This document shows positions 1 through 7,631 of a DNA stretch of 64,000 nt, piece by piece. The stretch is from Firmicutes bacterium OM04-13BH. GTDB taxonomy: Bacteria; Bacillota; Clostridia; Lachnospirales; Lachnospiraceae. The stretch covers positions 310,001 to 374,000 of the forward strand of contig QULP01000003.1 of NCBI GenBank assembly GCA_003481745.1. The letters are read 5' to 3'. The notes under the pieces are model-generated. The model searched no databases and was not told the DNA's origin. It saw only the letters and a list, made by a program, of their open reading frames with translations. Within the stretch, counting starts at the first letter, position 1. Every line of letters begins with the position of its first letter. A program made the position numbers and the translations under genes.

Positions 1-2
1 AG

Positions 3-404
3 AAATATTCAAAAGAGCATCTTTTAATGCTTACTTTTATTTATTATTTAAAAAATATTTTATGTATCAATGATATCCAGACCCTGCTTGACCCGATTTC
101 CCAAAATTATTTTTCCGATGACGGCTCTATGGATATGACCGAACTCTATAATGAAATTATGAACTTAGAACTTAAGCAGATTGAGCCACTTGCCAAAGAC
201 GTGACCAAAAAATATAAACTTGCCTGCAGTTCTTTTGAGCACGCAACAGAAGAAGAACAGGATTTTCTCCGAAAATTCTCTTTCATCTGTATGCTCAGTT
301 TTGACGTCTATGTTAAAAAACAGGTTATCGAAAAGATTATAGACGATATGGCAGATAACCAACCCAAAGAGACGAAAAATAAGAATAAGAACAGTAAGAA
401 ATAA
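3..404 (+). CDS. DUF1836 protein, 5'-truncated by the window edge
   Basis: The frame is open back to base 3 and no ribosome site precedes the first ATG at 27, so the gene most likely begins outside the window and only its last 133 codons are present. The visible start (KYSKEHLLMLTFIYYLKNIL) matches my memory of the DUF1836 family, small proteins with a MerR-like winged-helix N-terminus; the DNA-binding part would lie upstream. The tail is lysine/asparagine rich and probably disordered. Function is unknown; a regulator is inferred from the family. It converges on the TrpR-like gene, with a hairpin between them. Confidence 0.7.
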   Translation, partial: KYSKEHLLMLTFIYYLKNILCINDIQTLLDPISQNYFSDDGSMDMTELYNEIMNLELKQIEPLAKDVTKKYKLACSSFEHATEEEQDFLRKFSFICMLSFDVYVKKQVIEKIIDDMADNQPKETKNKNKNSKK

Positions 405-430
405 TAAATTGTAAAAATTCTCAAAAAAAT

Positions 431-468
431 GGAGAGGTACACATTTTTATTTTTAAAAGGTCCTCTCC
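431..468. terminator. Hairpin between convergent genes
   Basis: GGAGAGG at 431-437 pairs with CCTCTCC at 462-468 around a 24-base AT-rich loop. T-rich sequence follows on the plus strand and an A-run precedes it (T-run on minus), so it could end transcription from both sides. The long loop makes it only a moderate call. Confidence 0.5.
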
Positions 469-488
469 TGACTTTTTCTTTTCTGTTT

Positions 489-788
489 TTATTCTTCTGT
501 TTTTTCTGCCATTCTCTTAAATACCATTTCGTATCCGTCATTTCCATAGTTCAGACTTCTGTTTACACGGCTGATGGTTGCTGTGGAAGCACCTGTCTTT
601 TCGGAAATATCAAGATAAGTTCTCTTATCTTTGAGCATCTTTGCTACTTCAAAACGCTGTGACAAAGACAAGATTTCATTGATTGTGCATACATCTTCAA
701 AAAATGTATAACATTCCTCTCTATCTTTTAAACATAAAATCGCATCAAATAAAGAATCGACTGCTTCTGTATGAATTTTTTTACTCAT
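489..788 (-). CDS. YerC/YecD family TrpR-like transcriptional regulator
   Basis: A 99-residue protein with the layout of the YerC/YecD branch of the TrpR superfamily: an N-terminal helical part, a conserved segment around residues 38-50 (EILSLSQRFEVAKML), then a helix-turn-helix (residues about 55-80, SEKTGASTATISRVNRSL). Length fits the family. GGAGAG lies 8 bases before the ATG. The family is widespread in Firmicutes but its ligand and targets are poorly known, so only DNA binding is predicted. It is transcribed alone, away from the PHP gene upstream and toward the DUF1836 gene. Confidence 0.85.
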   Translation of the reverse strand: MSKKIHTEAVDSLFDAILCLKDREECYTFFEDVCTINEILSLSQRFEVAKMLKDKRTYLDISEKTGASTATISRVNRSLNYGNDGYEMVFKRMAEKTEE

Positions 789-896
789 AATTCTAACTCT
801 CCTATTATAATGTATATTTTTGTCACCCCAGTATGACTTCTCTTCTTCCTATATTAACACACTAAAATTTTAAAGTAAAGCAGTATTTTTCAAAAT

Positions 897-1607
897 TTAC
901 TTATTAAGAAATTTTTTCAGTTCTTCTACAGAACGGTTTACAATCAACTCTTCCGGAAAATCAATTTCTCTTATTACCTTTTCTGCAAAACAATGACAGC
1001 CAACCAATGCATCTGTATGTGCATCACTATCAACCACAACCGGAACTTCATATTTCTTGCAATAGTGAAGCATGGTCTTTACATTCTCTTCCCCATTTTC
1101 TCTGGTACAGCGAGGGTCTAACGAGTTATTATTCACTTCCAGAAGTACATGATGTTTCTTTGCCCCAAGTACCAGCTGTTCATAATCGACCGGAAATCTT
1201 CCATCGTCCGGATGCCCGATAATATTCACATAAGGATTTTCCATAACTTTTAAATAAGTCTGTGTATTTTCTTCTTTTGTACCAGACTTAAAACAAGGTA
1301 TATGCATACTTGCAATCACGATATCCATTTTTTTTAAGAGATTTTCTTCCATATCTACTTTACCATCTTGATTTAAGATGTTAAGTTCCACACCAAACAG
1401 CATTTCTACCCCAAACATCTTTCGTTCCAGCATTTTTAAATTTGCAAAATAAAACGAATGACAGGTTCCCGGCATTTTCATTGCATGTTCTGTGATTCCC
1501 AACAACTCCAGCCCTTTTTCTGATGCAGACTGTGCCATTTCTTTAATCGTATTATAGGCATGTCCGCTTGCAATCGTATGTGTATGCACATCCAGTACGT
1601 ACTTCAT
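897..1607 (-). CDS. PHP-domain phosphoesterase, YcdX-like
   Basis: A 236-residue metal-dependent phosphoesterase of the PHP superfamily, close to the YcdX-type phosphatases. The metal-binding signature DVHTHTIASGHA is at the N-terminus, followed by GITEHA near residue 40, NIIGHPDDGRFP near residue 130 and DSDAHT near residue 195, which together supply the His/Asp ligands of a trinuclear site. AGGAGG stands 8 bases before the ATG at 1607, so this start is preferred over a longer frame from 1628 that has no ribosome site. The substrate cannot be read from sequence; the family acts on small phosphorylated molecules. Confidence 0.85.
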   Translation of the reverse strand: MKYVLDVHTHTIASGHAYNTIKEMAQSASEKGLELLGITEHAMKMPGTCHSFYFANLKMLERKMFGVEMLFGVELNILNQDGKVDMEENLLKKMDIVIASMHIPCFKSGTKEENTQTYLKVMENPYVNIIGHPDDGRFPVDYEQLVLGAKKHHVLLEVNNNSLDPRCTRENGEENVKTMLHYCKKYEVPVVVDSDAHTDALVGCHCFAEKVIREIDFPEELIVNRSVEELKKFLNK

Positions 1608-1769
1608 GATATTTTCCTCCTGATTCAACTATGTACTCTCGGAGTCTTTATTCCTTCTCCTCTGTAAAATTTTTTCTTGCTAACAGGGCTTTTATTATAC
1701 CGCTCTTATCTTTCAAAATCAAGTATGTTTTCCTATTACACTATAGCATTAACATCGTAAAAACAACGC

Positions 1770-1811
1770 AAAAAAAGACAGCGTATAGAAAAAATTTTCT
1801 GGACACTGTCT
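1770..1811 (-). terminator. Intrinsic terminator of the xylB operon
   Basis: Read on the minus strand, AGACAGTGT pairs with ACGCTGTCT (one G-T pair) and is followed directly by a run of T. It lies about 245 bases after the xylB stop, with repeat copies A1 and A2 between stop and terminator. Confidence 0.75.
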
Positions 1812-1818
1812 CTTGCTT

Positions 1819-1880
1819 TAAAGCGGACATTCGCAATCAGCTTAATGCTCTGTGCATTTGAAGCAGGAATGCTTATCTGC
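1819..1880 (-). repeat. Structured 3'-UTR repeat, short unit A1
   Basis: A 62-base short form of the dispersed repeat also seen at 1883, 10354, 10413 and 24341. It begins like the long form (TAAAGCGGACATTCGCAATC on plus) and ends GAATGCTTATCTGC, but lacks the middle hairpins. It keeps the hairpin GCTTA-ATGC-TCTGT-GCAT-TTGAAGC with its own base pairs. It is 2 bases from the long unit A2. Strand is given as that of the host transcript. Confidence 0.8.
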
Positions 1881-1882
1881 GG

Positions 1883-2041
1883 TAAAGCGGACATTCGCAA
1901 TCCTCTTCGCTACTTGCTCATGAACGCAGTCGCTTTGCGCTCTGTCAGTGGAAGCTTTCAACTCCCACTGACAGAAGCATCCCCCCTCCACCGCTTAGTG
2001 CTTCGCACACTTGAAGCGGGGGAATGCTTATCTGCGTTCAA
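1883..2041 (-). repeat. Structured 3'-UTR repeat, long unit A2
   Basis: A 159-base unit nearly identical to 10413-10573. Seen in plus orientation: a 5' block ending CTTCGCTACTTGCTCA; closing stem TGAACGCAG (1921-1929) with CTGCGTTCA (2032-2040); a tiny hairpin CGC-TTT-GCG; a hairpin CTGTCAGTGG...CCACTGACAG (1942-1974); and a long hairpin from GCATCCCCCC (1977) to GCGGGGGAATGC (ends 2027). It lies 14 bases after the xylB stop, inside the transcript. No credible coding frame was found; the region 1608-2054 holds no gene. Confidence 0.85.
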
Positions 2042-2054
2042 ATTTGAATATCTT

Positions 2055-3524
2055 TTACAGTAATTCGCCAAATAAATCTTTTACAGTCGGATAAATCTTA
2101 GCAAATTTCTGATATTTTTCTTCATATTTTGCTGCCAGTTCCGGTTCCGGTTCTACCGTATCAATAACTTTTACAATCTTAGCTGCTGCATCCTCTACGG
2201 AAGCGAACTCTCCGTTTGCAACTGCTGCAAGCATTGCACCGCCAAGTGCCGGTCCTTCTTCGGATTCAATTACATCTACTTTGATGTTTAAGATGTTTGC
2301 AATCATTTTCTTCCATAACGGACTCTTTGCACCGCCGCCACAGATTTTTGTGCGTTCAATCTTAATTCCAAGAGATTTTGCAACCTCAAAGGAATCACGG
2401 ATTGCAAAAGCGACACCTTCCAAAACAGCCTGTGTCATATCGGCTCTTGTGCTGTCCATTGTAAGACCAATGAAAGTTCCTCTTGCATTTGGATTATTGT
2501 GAGGAGAGCGTTCTCCCATCAGATATGGCAGGAAGTATACATTATTTTCACCAAGTTTTTCAATTTTTGCCTGCTCACCGGCATAATCTTTTGTTCCGAT
2601 GATTTCATCCATCCACCATTTATTACAGGAAGCCGCACTTAACATACATCCCATTAAGTGATAATTTCCATCTGCATGAGCAAATGCATGGAGTGCATTG
2701 TGTGGGTCTACACCAAATTCTTTGCTTGAAATAAAGATTGTTCCACTTGTTCCAAGGGAAATGTTACACATTCCATCGCCAACAGTTCCTGTTCCAACTG
2801 CGGCTGCTGCATTGTCACCTGCACCTGCTACTATCTTACAGGTTGCCGGAATACCCAGTTCTTCTGCTAATTCCGGTTTTAATGTTCCAACTACTTCATA
2901 GCTTTCAAACAGTTTCGGCATCTGTTCTTCTGTGATTCCGCAGATATCAAGCATTTCTTTTGACCAGCAACGGTTCTTTACGTCCATTAACAGCATACCG
3001 GATGCATCGGACATATCACTGCAGTGAGTACCGGATAATTTATACGCCAGATAGTCTTTTGGAAGCATGATTTTTTTGATACGTTTGAAATTCTCCGGCT
3101 CATTTTCTTTTACCCACAGAATCTTCGGTGCAGTAAATCCTGCAAATGCAATATTTGCTGTATACTCAGAGAGTTTGTCTTTTCCGATTACTTCATTTAA
3201 GTAAGCAGTCTCTTTTGTTGTTCTTCCGTCATTCCAAAGAATTGCCGGACGAATGACTTCATCATTTTCATCTAAGATAACAAGACCATGCATCTGTCCA
3301 CCAAAGCTGATACCTGCAACCTGACTCTTATCACATTCTGCTGTCAGCTCTTTGATTCCCTCAATACTCTGTGTCCACCAGTCTTCCGGTTTCTGTTCTG
3401 ACCAGCCTGGATGCGGAAAAGAGAGAGGATATTCTCTGGAAACGATTTTTTCAATTTTGCCTTCTTCGTTCATTAACAGTAATTTTACAGCGGATGTACC
3501 AAGGTCAACACCAATGTATAACAT
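2055..3524 (-). CDS. xylB: Xylulokinase
   Basis: A full-length (489 aa) FGGY-family sugar kinase, best matched to xylulokinase, which phosphorylates D-xylulose to xylulose 5-phosphate for the pentose phosphate pathway. Visible motifs are the N-terminal phosphate loop GVDLGTSAVK (residues 5-14), the substrate segment GGQMHGLVILD with WNDGR near residue 95, the catalytic Asp in GAGDNAAAAVGTG near residue 235, and the ATP-binding GGGAKSPLW near residue 395. It is the last gene of the operon with the isomerase-like and DUF4867 genes. A related pentulose or deoxy-ketose substrate is possible given those neighbours. The transcript carries repeat A after the stop. Confidence 0.88.
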   Translation of the reverse strand: MLYIGVDLGTSAVKLLLMNEEGKIEKIVSREYPLSFPHPGWSEQKPEDWWTQSIEGIKELTAECDKSQVAGISFGGQMHGLVILDENDEVIRPAILWNDGRTTKETAYLNEVIGKDKLSEYTANIAFAGFTAPKILWVKENEPENFKRIKKIMLPKDYLAYKLSGTHCSDMSDASGMLLMDVKNRCWSKEMLDICGITEEQMPKLFESYEVVGTLKPELAEELGIPATCKIVAGAGDNAAAAVGTGTVGDGMCNISLGTSGTIFISSKEFGVDPHNALHAFAHADGNYHLMGCMLSAASCNKWWMDEIIGTKDYAGEQAKIEKLGENNVYFLPYLMGERSPHNNPNARGTFIGLTMDSTRADMTQAVLEGVAFAIRDSFEVAKSLGIKIERTKICGGGAKSPLWKKMIANILNIKVDVIESEEGPALGGAMLAAVANGEFASVEDAAAKIVKVIDTVEPEPELAAKYEEKYQKFAKIYPTVKDLFGELL

Positions 3525-3547
3525 ATTTTCTTCTCCTTATTCACTAA

Positions 3548-3571
3548 GAGGCTGCTCTTTCGGGCAGCCTC
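3548..3571 (-). other. Intercistronic hairpin before xylB
   Basis: GAGGCTGC (3548-3555) pairs perfectly with GCAGCCTC (3564-3571) between the isomerase stop and the xylB ribosome site. On the minus strand no T-run follows, so it looks like an mRNA processing or stability hairpin, not a terminator. Confidence 0.5.
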
Positions 3572-3596
3572 CATTTTTGATTCTTACCTGCAAAAA

Positions 3597-5069
3597 TTAT
3601 GCAAATGGATTTTCTGTTGGGTACAGAGTTCCCTTTGGCTGGTTGTAGTCGATTTCTTCTACATCAATGCCAAGGTATTTAAATACTTCATAGAGCGCTT
3701 TTCCGAAGTGTCCAAAAGCAACTGCTCCGTGATGTGGATAGTTCTTTTCTACCAGTACGTGACGATAGAAACGTCCCATTTCCGGAATTGCAAAGATACC
3801 GATTGCACCAAAGGAACGAGTTGCTACCGGAAGAACTTCACCATGTGCGATGTATGCACGAAGTTTGCAGTCAGCTGTGCTCTGCAGACGATAGAATGTG
3901 ATATCTCCAGGGATGATATCTCCTTCAAGAGTTCCCTGTGTTACTTCTTCCGGAAGTGCTCTTGCCATAATCATCTGATATTTCATAGAACAGAAGGACA
4001 GTTTCTGGGAAGCTGTATTTCCACAATGGAATCCCATGAATGTATCTTTATGTGTATAGTTGAATTTTCCTTTGATTTCATCATTGTACATATCAGCCGG
4101 AACTGTATTGTTGATATCAAGCAGAGTAACGATATCCTGGCTTACAACAGTACCAATGAATTCACTTAATGTTCCCCAGATATCTACTTCACAGGATACC
4201 GGAAGTCCTCTTCCTGTTAAACGGCTGTTTACATAGCAAGGTACAAAACCAAACTGTGTCTGGAATGCCGGCCAGCATTTTGTTGTCAGGGCAACATACT
4301 GTCTTGCACCTTTATGAGCTTCTACCCAGTCAAGCAGAGTAATTTCATACTGAGCAAGTTTTGGAAGAACTTCCGGTTTTTTGTTTCCTTCTCCCAGTTC
4401 TTCTTCCATTTCTTTTACAATGCCTTCGATACGTGGGTCTCCAGCATGTTTGTTAAAGCTTTCAAACAGGTCAAGTTCGGAGTTTTCTTCAATTTCAACA
4501 CCTAAATCATACAGACGTTTGATTGGAGCATTACAAGCAAGGAAGTCTGTAGGACGTGGTCCAAAGCTGATGATTTTTAAGTTTTTGATTGCAACGATTG
4601 CACGTGCGATTGGCTCAAATTCAGCAATCATATCTGCAACTTCTTCCGGTGTTCCAACTGGATATTCCGGAATATACGCTTTTAATTCACGCAGTTTTAA
4701 GTTGTAGCTTGCGTTGAGCATACCACAGTAAGCATCACCACGACCCTGTACTAAGTTGTCTCCTCTTTCTTCTGCTGCTGCAACAACCATAGCTGGTCCA
4801 TGGAAGTATTTTACCAGTAAAGTTTCTTCTGTTTCTGGTCCAAAGTTTCCAAGATATACAACTAATGCATTACATCCTGCTTCACGCAGTTCTTTTAATG
4901 CCTGTTTCATATCCATTTCATTTTCTACAACTGTTGGACATTCGTAGATTTCACCTTTATAAGCTGCTGCTACTGCTTTTCTTCTGTTTTCGGACAGAGA
5001 TTTTGGGAAACAGTTACGGCTTACTGCTACAATACCTAATTTTGCCTGTGGCATATTTGATAAATTCAT
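3597..5069 (-). CDS. L-fucose/L-arabinose isomerase family protein
   Basis: A 490-residue protein of the fucose/arabinose isomerase superfamily, which interconverts aldoses and ketoses with a divalent metal. The N-terminal Rossmann-like half (GIVAVSRNCFPKSL to about residue 170) and the C-terminal half with conserved acidic and histidine positions (for example CEVDIWGTLSEFIG near 300, HCGNT near 350) fit the family, but it is more like the uncharacterised COG2407-type members than true FucI. AGGAGG lies 8 bases before the ATG. It sits between DUF4867 and xylB, so its product is probably a ketose phosphorylated by that kinase; the sugar itself is unknown. Confidence 0.8.
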   Translation of the reverse strand: MNLSNMPQAKLGIVAVSRNCFPKSLSENRRKAVAAAYKGEIYECPTVVENEMDMKQALKELREAGCNALVVYLGNFGPETEETLLVKYFHGPAMVVAAAEERGDNLVQGRGDAYCGMLNASYNLKLRELKAYIPEYPVGTPEEVADMIAEFEPIARAIVAIKNLKIISFGPRPTDFLACNAPIKRLYDLGVEIEENSELDLFESFNKHAGDPRIEGIVKEMEEELGEGNKKPEVLPKLAQYEITLLDWVEAHKGARQYVALTTKCWPAFQTQFGFVPCYVNSRLTGRGLPVSCEVDIWGTLSEFIGTVVSQDIVTLLDINNTVPADMYNDEIKGKFNYTHKDTFMGFHCGNTASQKLSFCSMKYQMIMARALPEEVTQGTLEGDIIPGDITFYRLQSTADCKLRAYIAHGEVLPVATRSFGAIGIFAIPEMGRFYRHVLVEKNYPHHGAVAFGHFGKALYEVFKYLGIDVEEIDYNQPKGTLYPTENPFA

Positions 5070-5117
5070 TTTATTTTCCTCCTGAAAAATGAAACTAAAA
5101 ATTTGATTTTAAATTTC

Positions 5118-5735
5118 TTATTTTACGGAAAGATTTTCTCCAATCAATCCTTCAAAAGCGCCCTGGATTTTTGCATCTTTATGTGCGATGAGCCATTTAT
5201 TTTTTGCAAAAAGCAGTTTGTCTTCTGCTGTATTGTTCTGTGGTGCCGGTGCATCTTCGTTTGTTCCTTTCGGAAGAATGACTGCTGTACAGAACTTATT
5301 TTCATTTACATTACATGGTGCATAGTGAAGGGTGGTTGCATATACTTCCACGACCGTTCCTGCCGGAACAAGAAATGCTTCCATCTTCTCTGTCTGATAT
5401 GTACCATCAGCTTCAATGTCCTGCTCTTTTCCAAGAATCAGGATTAAATCTGTTAATGCTACATTGACTTCACTATCTCTGTGGTATTCCACTGCATTCA
5501 ACAGATAATTGCTTCCATTACAATAACCTACCTGAATCGGCATTCCTCCAAAAAGACTGTAAGCAATCTTTTCTACGCTTGGACAGGCTTCAAGGGCTTC
5601 ATCTGAAGCAACATAAATAACATCATCCGGCTTTGGTGTTTTCTCAAGTGCAGCCAGAAGATCGCTTACGTTAAGTCCTGTTACGACTTTTCCGTATGGA
5701 GCAAATGCTTTGTCCATGACATTTAAAATTTCCAT
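5118..5735 (-). CDS. DUF4867 family protein, first gene of the sugar operon
   Basis: A 205-residue protein that I recognise as DUF4867. The middle (residues 60-150, with VEYHRDSEVNVALTDLILIL and FLVPAGTVVEVYATTLHYAP) looks like a cupin-type beta barrel with possible metal ligands H and E, similar to sugar lyxose isomerases or mutarotase-like cupins. GGAGG is 9 bases before the ATG. The gene begins the operon with the isomerase and xylulokinase, so a role as a sugar epimerase or isomerase is plausible, but that is inference only. Confidence 0.75.
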   Translation of the reverse strand: MEILNVMDKAFAPYGKVVTGLNVSDLLAALEKTPKPDDVIYVASDEALEACPSVEKIAYSLFGGMPIQVGYCNGSNYLLNAVEYHRDSEVNVALTDLILILGKEQDIEADGTYQTEKMEAFLVPAGTVVEVYATTLHYAPCNVNENKFCTAVILPKGTNEDAPAPQNNTAEDKLLFAKNKWLIAHKDAKIQGAFEGLIGENLSVK

Positions 5736-5757
5736 GGGACGTTACCTCCTTCTTAAT

Positions 5758-5776
5758 TAGTTTAGTCATTAAACTA
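5758..5776. promoter_or_regulatory. Palindromic operator of the sugar operon
   Basis: TAGTTTA and TAAACTA form a perfect 7-base inverted repeat around GTCAT, overlapping the -10 box of the promoter for the DUF4867 gene. This placement is typical of a repressor operator (LacI, GntR or similar); the regulator is not in the window. Confidence 0.6.
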
Positions 5777-5802
5777 TATACTTATGCTACCATCGAATGT
5801 AA
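5773..5802 (-). promoter_or_regulatory. Promoter of the DUF4867-isomerase-xylB operon
   Basis: On the minus strand, TTACAT, an 18-base spacer, then TATAGT. The -10 overlaps the palindromic operator, about 40 bases before the first gene. Confidence 0.65.
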
Positions 5803-5832
5803 AAAAAATCAAGTCGTTTTTTGCTTTTTTTA

Positions 5833-5871
5833 TAAAAAAATTCTACTTGCAATTTTGCAAGTAGAATTTTT
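5833..5871 (-). terminator. Intrinsic terminator of the solute-binding lipoprotein gene
   Basis: AAATTCTACTTGC pairs perfectly with GCAAGTAGAATTT around a 6-base loop, followed on the minus strand by a T-run. It starts a few bases after the stop at 5875. Confidence 0.9.
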
Positions 5872-5874
5872 CTT

Positions 5875-6441
5875 TTACTTTATAATAATATTTTCTTTTA
5901 ACGAACTCTTTGAAATTTCTGAAAGTGTTCCATCCTCTTTTAACGGCTCTAATGCCTGTTTTTCGATTGCCTGAATTAATCCATTATTTTTCTTACCAAA
6001 GATAGCAATTTTGGTATTTTTCGGCTTTTCAGTTAACTCATCTTCTATCGCACTGACATCTGCATAAGCATTTGTTGCTTCATATTTTTCACAGTTTTCT
6101 TCTGTCATGCCAACACTTGAAATCACACAATCATAAATGTCTGCATCTAATGATTTTAATAAATTTTTCTGGGTAGTATCGATAATTTCAAGTTTTAATC
6201 CAAGTTTTTCCGCTACCTGCTCTGCTACCTTTGCCTCAAATCCATCCGGTCTTGCGGTATCGGTATTTAAATAACTCATCGGAGAATCATTTAAATTCAT
6301 TCCGACTTTTAAAACTCCCTTTTCTATAGTAGAAATACTTCCATCAGAAGATGTATTCCCCGCACTACAACCCGACAGGGAAATTATCATTAAAACAGTG
6401 GCTAACACTACTGCTCCCAGTTTTCTTCTTATGTTTTTCAC
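5875..6441 (-). CDS. Short solute-binding lipoprotein (Bac_3-like), lobe 2 reduced
   Basis: A 188-residue secreted lipoprotein of the amino-acid-binding (SBP_bac_3) type. A signal peptide ends in the lipobox ISLSGCSAG, so it should be anchored by Cys. Lobe 1 is clear (VLKVGMNLNDSPMSYL, GFEAKVAEQVAEKLGL, DCVISSVGMTEENCEKY), and the family's usual end is present (EPLKEDGTLSEISKSS). Between them the protein runs straight from the first hinge to the end, so roughly 80-90 residues of lobe 2 are missing compared with normal members. The GTG at 6441 is chosen because GTGAGGT stands just before it; an upstream ATG at 6480 has no such site. No permease or ATPase lies nearby. Confidence 0.8.
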   Translation of the reverse strand: MKNIRRKLGAVVLATVLMIISLSGCSAGNTSSDGSISTIEKGVLKVGMNLNDSPMSYLNTDTARPDGFEAKVAEQVAEKLGLKLEIIDTTQKNLLKSLDADIYDCVISSVGMTEENCEKYEATNAYADVSAIEDELTEKPKNTKIAIFGKKNNGLIQAIEKQALEPLKEDGTLSEISKSSLKENIIIK

Positions 6442-6497
6442 AGTTTTTACCTCACTTTTTGTTTTTGTTAACGCATACATTCCTTTTTGCTAACACT

Positions 6498-6526
6498 ACG
6501 ATATCATGCTCCCTCTTCTTTGTCAA
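6498..6526 (-). promoter_or_regulatory. Promoter of the short solute-binding lipoprotein gene
   Basis: TTGACA, a 17-base spacer, then TATCGT on the minus strand, about 57 bases before the GTG start. Confidence 0.75.
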
Positions 6527-6543
6527 ATATGTGCCTTCGGTTC

Positions 6544-6572
6544 TTGCAAAAGGATTTTGCTAATGGTATGAT
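6544..6572 (+). promoter_or_regulatory. Promoter of the radical SAM gene
   Basis: TTGCAA, a 17-base spacer, then TATGAT, 40 bases before the ATG at 6612. It is divergent from the promoter at 6498-6526. Confidence 0.7.
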
Positions 6573-6611
6573 AGAGCTAAAAGAAAAACTGGAAGGAGTC
6601 ATTGAATTATT

Positions 6612-7544
6612 ATGGCAAATTCTTGGAATGGAAAACCTTACTATTCATTCGATGCAATGCTAAAGGAACGATTTTCTACCAAAGTTTATAAAGTAGCATT
6701 AAATGGAGGGATGAGCTGTCCAAACCGTGACGGTACGCTCGGAAACGGAGGCTGTATTTTCTGCAGTGCCGGAGGTTCCGGTGATTTTGCCGGAAATTCC
6801 CGTGACAGCATCACCACCCAAATTAAGATTCAGGCTGACCGCCTCAGAGAAAAACGTGGGGCAAAAAAATTTATTGCCTATTTTCAAGCATACACAAACA
6901 CCTATGCTCCCGTTGACTATCTGGAAAAAATTTTTACAGAGGCACTTTCTTATCCCGATGTTGTCGCAATTTCTATCGGCACACGCCCCGACTGCCTTGG
7001 AGACGATGTCATTGCACTTCTAAAACGTTTGAATCAGATAAAGCCTGTCTGGGTTGAACTTGGTCTTCAAACCATGCATGAAGAAACTGCTCGCTACATT
7101 CGCAGAGGCTACTCACTCTCCTGTTTTGAAACAGCAGTAAAAAATTTAAAAGACGCAGGGCTTGAAGTCATTGTGCATACCATTCTTGGACTGCCAGGCG
7201 AATCAAAAGAAGATATTTTAAAAACGATTGATTATTTAAATCACAAAGACATTCAGGGAATTAAACTTCAGCTTCTGCATGTTTTAAAAGGAACCGATTT
7301 AGCTTCTGATTATCTGGATGGTAAATTTAAAGTCTACTCCATGGAAGAATATATTGATTTGGTCATCAGCTGCCTCGAACGCCTTTCACCAGACATCGTT
7401 GTCCATCGCGTAACAGGAGACGGTCCAAAAGCACTTTTAATTGCCCCTTTATGGAGCAGCGCAAAAAAAACAGTATTAAACACCCTTCATCATGAGTGTA
7501 AAATCCGAAACACCTGGCAGGGCAGACTGTTTCATGAAACCTGA
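6612..7544 (+). CDS. TIGR01212 family radical SAM protein (YtqA-like)
   Basis: A 310-residue radical SAM enzyme of the TIGR01212/YtqA family. The N-terminus SFDAMLKERFSTKVYKVAL is typical, and the [4Fe-4S] cysteines lie in CPNRDGTLGNGGCIFC (residues about 36-51). The SAM barrel follows with the family's GTRPDCL, LGLQTMHEETARYIRRGY and GLPGESKEDI segments. The family is sequenced widely but its reaction is unsettled, possibly RNA or protein modification. AAGGAG is present but 13 bases from the ATG; an in-frame stop just upstream rules out much extension. It is followed at 87 bases by the DUF4364 gene. Confidence 0.9.
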   Translation: MANSWNGKPYYSFDAMLKERFSTKVYKVALNGGMSCPNRDGTLGNGGCIFCSAGGSGDFAGNSRDSITTQIKIQADRLREKRGAKKFIAYFQAYTNTYAPVDYLEKIFTEALSYPDVVAISIGTRPDCLGDDVIALLKRLNQIKPVWVELGLQTMHEETARYIRRGYSLSCFETAVKNLKDAGLEVIVHTILGLPGESKEDILKTIDYLNHKDIQGIKLQLLHVLKGTDLASDYLDGKFKVYSMEEYIDLVISCLERLSPDIVVHRVTGDGPKALLIAPLWSSAKKTVLNTLHHECKIRNTWQGRLFHET

Positions 7545-7631
7545 AAACCTATCACAAATGTACTCTTGGATTTTTTCTGTAACTATCATAAAAGATTTCA
7601 AGAGAACATTACATTTAAAAGGAGGACTCTC

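Noticed and set aside
1631..2063. Two plus-strand open frames over repeat A
   Set aside because: They run through the hairpins of the repeat, lack ribosome sites, and contain Leu/Ser-rich non-protein-like sequence. The repeat structure explains the openness.
3708..4169. A 153-codon plus-strand frame inside the isomerase gene
   Set aside because: It lies antisense to a conserved gene, is rich in Cys, Phe and Ser as expected from an antisense frame, and has no start site.
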